Shown: positions 1-5,470 of the stretch, piece after piece
Position numbering within the stretch: the stretch's first letter is position 1
Layout: every line of letters begins with the position of its first letter
Assembly: GCA_934130265.1 (NCBI GenBank)
Contig: CAKOYC010000077.1
Coordinates: 1-5,470 of the forward strand
Source of the DNA: an uncultured Bacilli bacterium
GTDB lineage: Bacteria; Bacillota_I; Bacilli_A; RF39; UBA660
Reading direction: 5' to 3'
Length of the DNA: 5,470 bases
The notes under the pieces: model-generated
Database searches by the model: none
What the model saw: only the letters and a program-made list of their open reading frames with translations
What the model was told of the DNA's origin: nothing
Position numbers and translations under genes: made by a program

Positions 1-156
1 GTAGAGGGTATTGGTGAAGTTAGAAAGAAAGAATTACTTAAGAAATATGGATCGCTTAAAAAAATAAAAGAAGCACCACTTGCATCTTTGGAAGAAATAT
101 TACCAAAAGATGTGGCAGAAAATTTATATAATGTATTAAGAAATGAGGAAGAATAA
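1..156 (+). CDS. uvrC: UvrC, excinuclease ABC subunit C (3' end only)
   Basis: This is the C-terminal 51 residues of a protein whose start lies upstream of the window; frame 1 is open from the first base to the TAA at 154-156. The tail reads VEGIGEVRKKELLKKYGS and then continues to a LPKDVAENLY segment. This matches the helix-hairpin-helix DNA-binding domain that ends UvrC: the first hairpin has the G-I-G signature followed by the K/R-K-x-L-L-x-x-(Y/F)-G-S helix. The second hairpin is the glycine-poor IP/LP-x-x-V-A-E kind that I associate with Bacilli UvrC. In the family, UvrC makes the dual incisions at lesions recognised by UvrA and UvrB, and this domain helps engage DNA for the 5' cut. The nuclease domains are outside the window. 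Its last base is the first base of the next gene's ATG, so the two are probably translationally coupled. A different HhH protein is possible but less likely. Confidence 0.85.
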   Translation, partial: VEGIGEVRKKELLKKYGSLKKIKEAPLASLEEILPKDVAENLYNVLRNEEE

Positions 157-158
157 TG
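145..158 (+). promoter_or_regulatory. Ribosome binding site and TAATG stop-start overlap between uvrC and the pilin gene
   Basis: GAGGAA (145-150) lies inside the last uvrC codons, five bases before the ATG at 156. The uvrC stop TAA (154-156) shares its final A with that ATG. This arrangement supports the chosen start and suggests coupled translation, so the pilin-like protein would be made from the uvrC transcript. Confidence 0.7.
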
Positions 159-1343
159 AATAAAAAGGGTTTTACAATGATTGAATTAATGGCTACAATA
201 ACATTGTTAGGTATTTTAACAGTTCTTGCTGTAGTTTCATATACAAAATATGTTGATAAAACAAGAGAAAATGTTTATAAAGATTATGAAAAAGCTTTAG
301 AAGGGGCTGCTACAAATTATTTCTTGGATCACACTGGTTTACTTCCAGAAAAAAATAATCAAGTAGGAACAAAGGTAAGTGTCAAGACTTTAATTGATGA
401 AGGATATTTGGAAAGTATGAAAAATCCCAAAAATAGGAATGAAACTTGTGATGATAATAGTTTTGTCGTAGTAAAGAGAAAAAGTGATGTTGGTTTTAAT
501 ATGAACCTTGAGTATAGGCCATGTATTTCCTGTGGAAAATATGTTAGTAAAACTTGTACTAACTCTTCTTGTTCCATCAGCATAACAGGTGGAACAAGAG
601 GAAATTCTAATTGGTTTAAATCTAATAGTGTCTCTTATAAACTTAATCCAATAGGATCTTATTCATCATATGGAGTGACTGGTGGAGTGGTTAATACCAA
701 TAATATGTTGGAAGGAAGAGTTACTGGTGAAGGAAGACATATTGTTTCTGGCTTTGCCAAAGATTCATTTACTAATGAAAAAGTAAATTGTAGCATATCT
801 ATTAATATTGATTACACTGCACCTAAATGTCAATATACTGGTGCTAATAAAAAATGGACTAATCATAATATAACACTTACTAGAAGATGTATTGATAATT
901 TAAGTGGCTGTTCTGTTCCTAGTTTAACAATCCCAATTACAACTTCAACTAAGGTATATACGACGAAAAATGCTTATATAACAGATAAAGCAGGTAATAC
1001 TGGCATTTGTTCAAGTACTGATATTAATACTTATGTTGATAAGATTGCTCCTAGGATACACGTAAAATTAGCAAGAAATTATAGAGGTAGTTTGTGTAAA
1101 AAGGACCCTGATCACTTATTTAAATATCGTTATGATTTAAGTATTATAGATGAATCTTCTAACGATAGTGCTTCTGGTTTAAAAAGTATTACCTGTAGAT
1201 ATGGAAATACTAGCACGGGTACCAGTAATATAGTAAATAAAAGATATACTGGAATTACTGAAAATATATGTACTGATACTTCAAGATTGTATTATAAAGC
1301 TTGCGATTATGCTGGTAACTGCAGAACAATTAATTATAATTAG
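156..1343 (+). CDS. Type IV prepilin-like surface protein with cysteine-rich Ig-like modules
   Basis: A 395-residue protein starting with a prepilin signal: basic leader MNKKG, then FTMIEL and a hydrophobic stretch to about residue 28. Prepilin peptidase should cut after Gly5 and methylate Phe6; the conserved mature Glu+5 is Glu10. Residues 29-60 continue as a predicted helix, and 61-122 look like a small pilin-type head (LIDEGYLESMKNP). Fourteen of 15 cysteines fall after residue 120: C123-x2-C126, C134-x4-C139, then 212, 225, 245, 252, 285, 314, 347, 372, 383 and 389. Residues about 133-395 look like three Ig-like repeats. Boundaries are marked by DYTAP (219) and DKIAP (295); ends are marked by DKAGN (277), DYAGN (384) and a weaker DSFTN (203). 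It is far longer than a typical 120-180 residue pseudopilin. An exported fibre subunit or pilus-tip/adhesive protein is inferred; the ligand is unknown. No pilus assembly genes are in the window. GAGGAA at 145-150 is a suitable ribosome binding site. Confidence 0.85.
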   Translation: MNKKGFTMIELMATITLLGILTVLAVVSYTKYVDKTRENVYKDYEKALEGAATNYFLDHTGLLPEKNNQVGTKVSVKTLIDEGYLESMKNPKNRNETCDDNSFVVVKRKSDVGFNMNLEYRPCISCGKYVSKTCTNSSCSISITGGTRGNSNWFKSNSVSYKLNPIGSYSSYGVTGGVVNTNNMLEGRVTGEGRHIVSGFAKDSFTNEKVNCSISINIDYTAPKCQYTGANKKWTNHNITLTRRCIDNLSGCSVPSLTIPITTSTKVYTTKNAYITDKAGNTGICSSTDINTYVDKIAPRIHVKLARNYRGSLCKKDPDHLFKYRYDLSIIDESSNDSASGLKSITCRYGNTSTGTSNIVNKRYTGITENICTDTSRLYYKACDYAGNCRTINYN

Positions 1344-1354
1344 GGGGTGAAAAA

Positions 1355-3118
1355 ATGAGTAAAATACAAGTGATGAATGAGGACTTAGCTAATAAAATAG
1401 CAGCAGGAGAAGTAGTAGAGAGATGCTTAAATGTTGTTAAAGAGTTAGTTGAAAATAGTATTGATGCTAAAAGTAGTAAAATAAGAGTATCATTAAAAGA
1501 CTCTGGTATTCTTGAAATAACCGTAGCAGATGATGGAGTAGGTATGGATGAAGATGATGCTACTTTAGCATTTTCAAGACATGCTACTAGTAAATTAAAG
1601 AGTTTAAATGATTTGTTTCATATTGCATCACTAGGTTTCAGGGGAGAAGCACTTCCCTCTATTGCTTCAGTTTCTAAAGTAGAGTTAAGAACTAGTACCA
1701 ATGATGTTGGTACCTATCTTTACTTAGAAGGAGGAGTGTTAGTTAAGAAGGAAAGATATCCTTTAGAAAAAGGTACTACTATTACAGTTAAAAATTTATT
1801 TTATAATACTCCTGTTAGATTAAAATACTTAAAAAGCTTATCAACAGAGCTAGCTTTAATAATTGACTATATGAATAAGATGGCTTTATCATATCCAAAT
1901 ATAAAATTTATTCTAGAAAATAATGATAAAGAACTACTTAATACAACAGGAGATGGCAACTTATTAAAAGTAATTTATGCAGTATATGGAATAGATGTGG
2001 CTAAAAAGATGATAGAGATAGATGGTGAGAACGACGACTATGTAATTAGTGGTTATGTCTCTTATCCAGAAGTTGCTAAAACATCAAGAAATGTTATGAC
2101 TACACTTGTTAATGGTCGAGTTATAAAAAATCAAGCTTTAAATAGAGCAATACTTGATACTTATCATACTTATATACCTAAAGACAAATACCCAGTTATT
2201 GTTATTAATATTACTGTAGATCCAATATTAGTAGATATAAATATTCATCCTCAAAAGATGGATATAAAGTTTTCTAAGTTAGATGAACTATTAAGTCTAG
2301 TTACTAGTTTGATTGAAAAGAAACTAAAAGAAATATTATTAATACCACATGCTAGTGTTAGAAATATCGAAACTATTTATGAGGTAGAAGACTCACTTCC
2401 TCTAGAGAAACCTAAAAGCATTTTTGATGATGATAATGATATAAAAATAGAAAAAGAAGTAGAAGAAGTTACTTTCGATTTTCAAGCAGATAGTGAACAA
2501 TCTATAAAAGATGAAATACCTCATGAAGAATATCGGATTAAAAAGATGCATCCTTTAGGAATTATTCATAAGACTTTTATAGTAGCCGAAAATGAAGAAG
2601 GAATGTACTTAATCGATCAACATGCGATAGCAGAGAGAATTAACTATGAGAAGTTTATGAAAGAATTAAGTAAAGAAAATAAAGATACTACTGATTTATT
2701 AGTACCAATAAAATTAGAGTATCCAAAAGATGAGTTTTTAAAAATAAAAGAATACTTAGATGTTTTAAAAAGTATTGGTGTTTACCTAGAAGAGTTTGGT
2801 GATCATACCTTTTTAGTAAGACGTCATCCAACATTCATTTATAAAGGAAGAGAAAAAGACTCTATTGAAAAGATTATATCTATCTTACTTGAGAAAGGAA
2901 CATTTTCTAAAGAAAAGTTTATTGAGAAAACGGCTACTACACTAGCTTGTCGTTTAAGTATTAAAGCAAATGACTACATATCACTTGAAGAAGCTGATTA
3001 TTTATTAGAAACTATTAGAACTTGTGAAAATCCTTTCACTTGTCCTCATGGTAGACCAACTATTATTACTTATAGTAACTATGAACTTGAGAAGATGTTT
3101 AAACGAGTAATGAATTAG
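1355..3118 (+). CDS. mutL: MutL, DNA mismatch repair protein with endonuclease domain
   Basis: MutL links mismatch recognition by MutS to strand incision. This 587-residue protein has the full two-domain plan. The N-terminal GHKL ATPase (about 1-330) shows KELVENSIDA (general base Glu30, Mg-binding Asn34), DDGVGM (59-64), SRHATSK (74-80), GFRGEAL (94-100), NTPVR (151-155), VNGR (252-255) and the conserved Lys301 in IHPQK. A charged linker (about 331-395) joins the C-terminal dimerisation/nuclease domain. There the endonuclease motif DQHA-x2-E-x4-E is intact (421-432), as are the ACR segment (Cys532) and CPHGRP (563-568), the usual metal-site elements. This marks it as the nicking type found in organisms without MutH. 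TTDLLVP (445-451) sits where the beta-clamp motif of Bacillus MutL is expected but lacks the glutamine. GGGGGTG (1343-1349), overlapping the preceding stop, is a strong ribosome binding site. mutS is not in the window; miaA follows after 15 bases. Confidence 0.97.
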   Translation: MSKIQVMNEDLANKIAAGEVVERCLNVVKELVENSIDAKSSKIRVSLKDSGILEITVADDGVGMDEDDATLAFSRHATSKLKSLNDLFHIASLGFRGEALPSIASVSKVELRTSTNDVGTYLYLEGGVLVKKERYPLEKGTTITVKNLFYNTPVRLKYLKSLSTELALIIDYMNKMALSYPNIKFILENNDKELLNTTGDGNLLKVIYAVYGIDVAKKMIEIDGENDDYVISGYVSYPEVAKTSRNVMTTLVNGRVIKNQALNRAILDTYHTYIPKDKYPVIVINITVDPILVDINIHPQKMDIKFSKLDELLSLVTSLIEKKLKEILLIPHASVRNIETIYEVEDSLPLEKPKSIFDDDNDIKIEKEVEEVTFDFQADSEQSIKDEIPHEEYRIKKMHPLGIIHKTFIVAENEEGMYLIDQHAIAERINYEKFMKELSKENKDTTDLLVPIKLEYPKDEFLKIKEYLDVLKSIGVYLEEFGDHTFLVRRHPTFIYKGREKDSIEKIISILLEKGTFSKEKFIEKTATTLACRLSIKANDYISLEEADYLLETIRTCENPFTCPHGRPTIITYSNYELEKMFKRVMN

Positions 3119-3133
3119 AAAGGATTAAGTATT

Positions 3134-4006
3134 ATGATAATTGCAATTGTGGGACCAACTGGTATTGGTAAGACGGCTCTTAGTATAAGCCTTGCCAAAC
3201 ACTATAATGCTGAAATAATTAATTTTGATGCGATGCAAGTCTATGAAAAAATGGATATTGGTACTGCTAAAGTTACTAAGGAAGAGATGGACGGAGTAGT
3301 TCATCACTTGCTATCCTATGTTGATGTTAATACTAACTATACTGTTTATGATTATCAAAAAGATGCTAGAAATCTAATTGACAAATTACTAAAAGAAAAG
3401 AAAAATATCATCATGGTAGGAGGGACAGGGTTATACTTAAAAGCTACTTTATATGATTATCGTTTTAGTAAAGAGGAAGACTCTACTGATTATGATGATT
3501 TATCTACTGAAGAGTTATTAAAAAGGATAAGTAAATATAACTATGTACCAAAAGATAAAAATAATCGAAGAAGACTAGTAAGAGAACTAAAAAAATTAGA
3601 AAATAATATAGATATAGATAATAATGGGAATAAACTCTTATATGATGCTAAAATAATAGGACTTACTACTGATAGGGAGACTTTGTACGACAGAATTAAT
3701 AAAAGAGTTGATATAATGTTAGAAAATGGTCTAGTAGATGAAGTTAATTCTTTAAGAGAATCATTTGCTACCTCTAAAGCTTTAAAGACTGCTATTGGTT
3801 ATAAAGAATTTATTTCATACTTTAATAAAGAAATAACTCTTGATGAGGTAATAGATAAGATAAAACAAAACTCTAGACACTATGCTAAAAGACAGTATAC
3901 TTTCTTTAATAATCAATTACCAGTTACTTGGTATCATAGTGACTTTACTAATTTTGATAATACTGTTAAAATGGTTATAGATAATTTAGAGAATAATAGT
4001 CTTTGA
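3134..4006 (+). CDS. miaA: MiaA, tRNA dimethylallyltransferase
   Basis: MiaA transfers a dimethylallyl group from DMAPP to N6 of adenosine 37 in tRNAs reading codons that begin with U, the step before MiaB methylthiolation, and it improves codon-anticodon pairing. The 290-residue protein is slightly short for the family (usually about 300-315). It shows the P-loop GPTGIGKT (7-14), the catalytic Asp32 in DAMQVY (the family usually has DSMQ), DIGTAK (41-46), VHHLL (56-60), VGGTGLYL (95-102), the NNRRRLVREL helix (143-152), AIGYKE (220-225) and RHYAKRQ (248-254). The tryptophan that often follows KRQ-x-T is Phe257 here. The start is set by the P-loop lying at the very N-terminus and by GAAAGGA (3118-3124), nine bases upstream of the ATG. 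It sits between mutL and a phosphoesterase gene in the same direction and very probably shares their transcript. It ends in TGA, and no other stop separates it from the next gene's frame. Confidence 0.96.
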   Translation: MIIAIVGPTGIGKTALSISLAKHYNAEIINFDAMQVYEKMDIGTAKVTKEEMDGVVHHLLSYVDVNTNYTVYDYQKDARNLIDKLLKEKKNIIMVGGTGLYLKATLYDYRFSKEEDSTDYDDLSTEELLKRISKYNYVPKDKNNRRRLVRELKKLENNIDIDNNGNKLLYDAKIIGLTTDRETLYDRINKRVDIMLENGLVDEVNSLRESFATSKALKTAIGYKEFISYFNKEITLDEVIDKIKQNSRHYAKRQYTFFNNQLPVTWYHSDFTNFDNTVKMVIDNLENNSL

Positions 4007-4017
4007 TATAGTTTAGT

Positions 4018-4036
4018 AAAGGGTATGGTTAGTGTG
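4018..4036 (+). promoter_or_regulatory. Ribosome binding site deciding the phosphoesterase start
   Basis: AAAGGG at 4018-4023 is the only Shine-Dalgarno-like run before this gene. It is one base from the ATG at 4025, too close for initiation, but ten bases from the in-frame GTG at 4034. The GTG is therefore the more likely start, giving a protein that begins MKKRSEL. The ATG would add only three residues (M-V-S). Confidence 0.55.
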
Positions 4037-4936
4037 AAAAAAAGAAGCGAATTAAATAAAGATAAACAATTAGAAATAATTAAAGATGAAGAGAAAGAGC
4101 AACAAGTAAAAGTCGTCAAAAGAATTGTTTTATTAATTATAATCATTCTAGTAGCTTCCTTTTTCTTTATTTTATATGTAACAGAAATAGCTACTACTAA
4201 AATGATTGTTAAGGAAGAAAAAGTAGAAAGTAGTAAAATAACCAAATCATTTCATGGCTATAAAATAGTTAGTTTCTCAGATTTACATAATACTAGAGAT
4301 GAGCTGGTTAGTGAAACTGTTAAATTAATAAATAGGAGTAAACCAGACTTATTACTTTTTACCGGAGATTTATTAGATGGTAAAGAATTAACTACTGAAG
4401 AAAGAGAAAAATTGATAAAGGAATTAAAAAAGTTATCAGCTAGTAGTCTAAAATATGCAGTTTTAGGAGAAAATGATACTGAAGAGTCATCTCTTATTTT
4501 AAAAGATGTTGGTTTTACTATTTTAGATAATAGTTATGATTTAATATATCAAAAGGAAGATGCTATTTTGTTAATGGGATTAAATAGTGATAATGAAAAC
4601 TTAGATACATTATTAGGTTACTATAATAGTGAGTTGAAAAATGATAATATTTATTCTATTTTGATGATGCATAAACCTGATTCTATAGATGATATTCTAA
4701 CAAGACATAGTGTTGATCTTGCTTTTGCTGGACACTCTCACTTAGGAGAGGTAAGACTACCACTAATTGGTTCACTTACTACAAGAAGTGGTGCTAAAAA
4801 ATATAAGAATGGTTATTACGATATAAATAACACTAAATTCTATATTAGTAGTGGAGTAGGTATTAATGTGTATGACTTTAGATTGTTTGATAGACCATCT
4901 ATTAATTTAATTAGACTTAATCAAATTAATCCATAG
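4034..4936 (+). CDS. Membrane-anchored calcineurin-like metallophosphoesterase (YkuE-like)
   Basis: About 300 residues from the GTG (303 from the ATG at 4025). Residues 1-30 are highly charged, 31-50 form one hydrophobic membrane segment, and the rest is a calcineurin-like phosphoesterase domain. Basic residues before the segment suggest the enzyme domain lies outside the cytoplasm. Metal-site motifs, numbered from the GTG, are SDLHN (Asp83, His85), TGDLLDG (Asp112), HKPD (His213) and GHSHLGEVRLP (His234, His236). VGFTILDN and the final RLFDRPSINLI also fit YkuE/YaeI-type enzymes. The expected GNH(D/E) motif is replaced by GEND (145-148), so a metal-binding Asn and the catalytic His appear changed. 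The related YaeI and YkuE proteins have been linked to envelope lipid or phosphodiester hydrolysis; the substrate here cannot be told from sequence. It follows miaA by 27 bases and is probably the last gene of the operon. Reduced or altered activity is possible. Confidence 0.88.
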   Translation: MKKRSELNKDKQLEIIKDEEKEQQVKVVKRIVLLIIIILVASFFFILYVTEIATTKMIVKEEKVESSKITKSFHGYKIVSFSDLHNTRDELVSETVKLINRSKPDLLLFTGDLLDGKELTTEEREKLIKELKKLSASSLKYAVLGENDTEESSLILKDVGFTILDNSYDLIYQKEDAILLMGLNSDNENLDTLLGYYNSELKNDNIYSILMMHKPDSIDDILTRHSVDLAFAGHSHLGEVRLPLIGSLTTRSGAKKYKNGYYDINNTKFYISSGVGINVYDFRLFDRPSINLIRLNQINP

Positions 4937-4939
4937 TTT

Positions 4940-4969
4940 CTAGTATAATTGTGATATACTAATCACTAG
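4940..4969. repeat. Overlapping inverted repeats around the fic -10 region (operator-like)
   Basis: Three inverted pairs share 30 bases: TAGTAT (4941-4946) with ATACTA (4956-4961), GTGAT (4951-4955) with ATCAC (4962-4966), and CTAGT (4940-4944) with ACTAG (4965-4969). They cover both -10 candidates, so a repressor site is conceivable. There is no T-run after any arm and the stems are AT-rich, so this does not look like an intrinsic terminator for the upstream operon. The regulatory role is inferred only from position. Confidence 0.35.
4944..4960 (+). promoter_or_regulatory. Candidate promoter of the fic gene
   Basis: Two -10 candidates lie in the short gap. TATACT at 4955-4960 is preceded by TG one base earlier (4952-4953), making an extended -10. 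TATAAT at 4944-4949 is a perfect hexamer without the TG. Neither has a convincing -35 at 16-18 bases, which is tolerable for the extended -10. Transcription from TATACT would begin near 4967 and leave a leader of about 23 bases carrying the ribosome binding site AGAGGG (4976-4981). The AT-rich background makes chance hexamers common, so this is tentative. Confidence 0.5.
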
Positions 4970-4989
4970 CAAATGAGAGGGATGATTCT

Positions 4990-5470
4990 ATGAAATTACC
5001 AAAATATACATATAAAGAAGTTATAGAATACTGGCAAAAAAGGAAAATTGATAGTACAGAAAAACTAAAAACAGTCTTAGACAGTTTTAGTATTCTTTTT
5101 GCATATAATTCAGGAAAAATAGAAAACTCTGAAATTACATATCACGATACAAGAGAAATATTTGAAAATGGTAAAGTAATAAATTTTACTGGTGATTTAA
5201 GAACTCTTTATGAGATTACTAATCAGAAGCATTGTTTTGAATTTTTAATAGATAAAATTATAGCTAAAGAACAAATAAGTGAAGAATTTATTAAAAAGAT
5301 ACATAAATTGCTTACAAAAGGAACTTATGATGAAAGAAGATACTTGGTTAATGATGAAAGACCAGGAGAATATAAAAAACACGATTATGTTACGGGGAGA
5401 AATGAGGTTGGTTCATCTGCAGCGGACGTACAATTAGATATTCAAAATCTGGTGGAAGAAGTAACTAGTG
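4990..5470 (+). CDS. Fic-family protein, N-terminal part (cut by window end)
   Basis: An open frame of 160 codons from the ATG, with no stop before the window ends. AGAGGG (4976-4981), eight bases upstream, supports the start. Residues 34-46 read SILFAYNSGKIEN. Within it SGKIEN (41-46) matches the Fic inhibitory motif (S/T)xxxE(G/N), with Ser41, Glu45 and Asn46; in class II Fic proteins this glutamate blocks productive ATP binding. The following ITYHDTREIFENGKV and the DLRTLYEITNQKHCFEFL helix fit the Fic N-terminal fold, and IHKLLTKGTYDERR with PGEYK (125-129) resembles the segment leading into the Fic core. The catalytic HxFx(D/E)GNGRxxR loop would lie just past the window, so activity cannot be judged. 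Fic enzymes usually transfer AMP from ATP to a hydroxyl side chain of a target protein. An N-terminal inhibitory helix means no separate antitoxin is required. The gene likely has its own promoter. Targets and any C-terminal domain are unknown. Confidence 0.88.
   Translation, partial: MKLPKYTYKEVIEYWQKRKIDSTEKLKTVLDSFSILFAYNSGKIENSEITYHDTREIFENGKVINFTGDLRTLYEITNQKHCFEFLIDKIIAKEQISEEFIKKIHKLLTKGTYDERRYLVNDERPGEYKKHDYVTGRNEVGSSAADVQLDIQNLVEEVTS

Noticed and set aside
359..583. Minus-strand open frame of 74 codons
   Set aside because: It lies wholly inside the pilin-like gene, has no recognisable domain and no good ribosome binding site, and is a shadow of the + strand coding sequence.
3125..3307. 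Minus-strand open frame of 60 codons
   Set aside because: It is antisense to the highly conserved P-loop end of miaA; its sequence is explained by that gene.
4004..4024. TGA read as tryptophan, making a MiaA-phosphoesterase fusion
   Set aside because: Tryptophans in the window use TGG, no other gene contains an in-frame TGA, and MiaA ends at about its normal length with a ribosome binding site right after. A normal stop is the simpler reading.
3934..4245. Minus-strand open frame of 103 codons that looks like a hydrophobic membrane protein
   Set aside because: It is antisense to lysine- and glutamate-rich coding sequence of miaA and the phosphoesterase, which produces leucine, serine and phenylalanine on the other strand. 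No domain or start signal supports it.
4940..4969. Possible rho-independent terminator after the phosphoesterase gene
   Set aside because: The stems are only five or six AT-rich pairs and no thymine run follows, so they do not meet the pattern of an intrinsic terminator.
4973..4993. Six-codon upstream frame (M-R-G-M-I-L) whose TGA overlaps the fic ATG
   Set aside because: The ATGA overlap is suggestive of a coupled leader peptide, but there is no ribosome binding site before 4973 and the one at 4976-4981 fits the fic start. It is probably chance in a short leader.

Overview
The window is AT-rich and densely packed, with every gene on the + strand. It reads as an uncultured low-GC member of the Bacilli, close to the Mollicutes/Erysipelotrichia-like gut lineages. 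That placement is an inference. It rests on lysine-, asparagine- and isoleucine-rich proteins, an endonuclease-type MutL, a UvrC tail of the Bacilli kind, and mutL followed directly by miaA as in many Bacilli. The standard code fits: tryptophan is TGG where it appears, and TGA is used as a stop at the end of miaA.

Layout. Positions 1-156 hold the last 51 codons of uvrC (nucleotide excision repair). Its stop overlaps by one base the start of a 395-residue exported protein (156-1343). That protein has a type IV prepilin N-terminus, a cysteine-rich middle and tandem Ig-like modules. Eleven bases later comes mutL (1355-3118, mismatch repair), then miaA (3134-4006, tRNA A37 prenylation), then a membrane-anchored calcineurin-like metallophosphoesterase (about 4034-4936). 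All gaps are under 30 bases, no terminator is visible inside this block, and each start has a ribosome binding site or stop overlap, so it is probably one operon. mutL, miaA and the phosphoesterase also share one reading frame, separated only by a single TAG and a single TGA.

A 53-base gap (4937-4989) contains a candidate promoter with an extended -10 inside overlapping inverted repeats. It precedes a final gene, 4990 to the window end: the N-terminal 160 residues of a Fic-family protein with an N-terminal inhibitory motif. This gene is cut off before the catalytic Fic motif.

How the genes relate. uvrC and mutL are genome maintenance genes and miaA is a translation-fidelity gene. The pilin-like surface protein has no evident functional tie to them and may only share their transcript. 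The points most worth checking are the cysteine-rich Ig-like pilin between two repair genes, the phosphoesterase that lacks the usual GNH(D/E) motif, and the Fic gene with its promoter/operator-like region. I see no CRISPR array, tRNA, rRNA or insertion sequence, and no clear evidence of a wholly new system.
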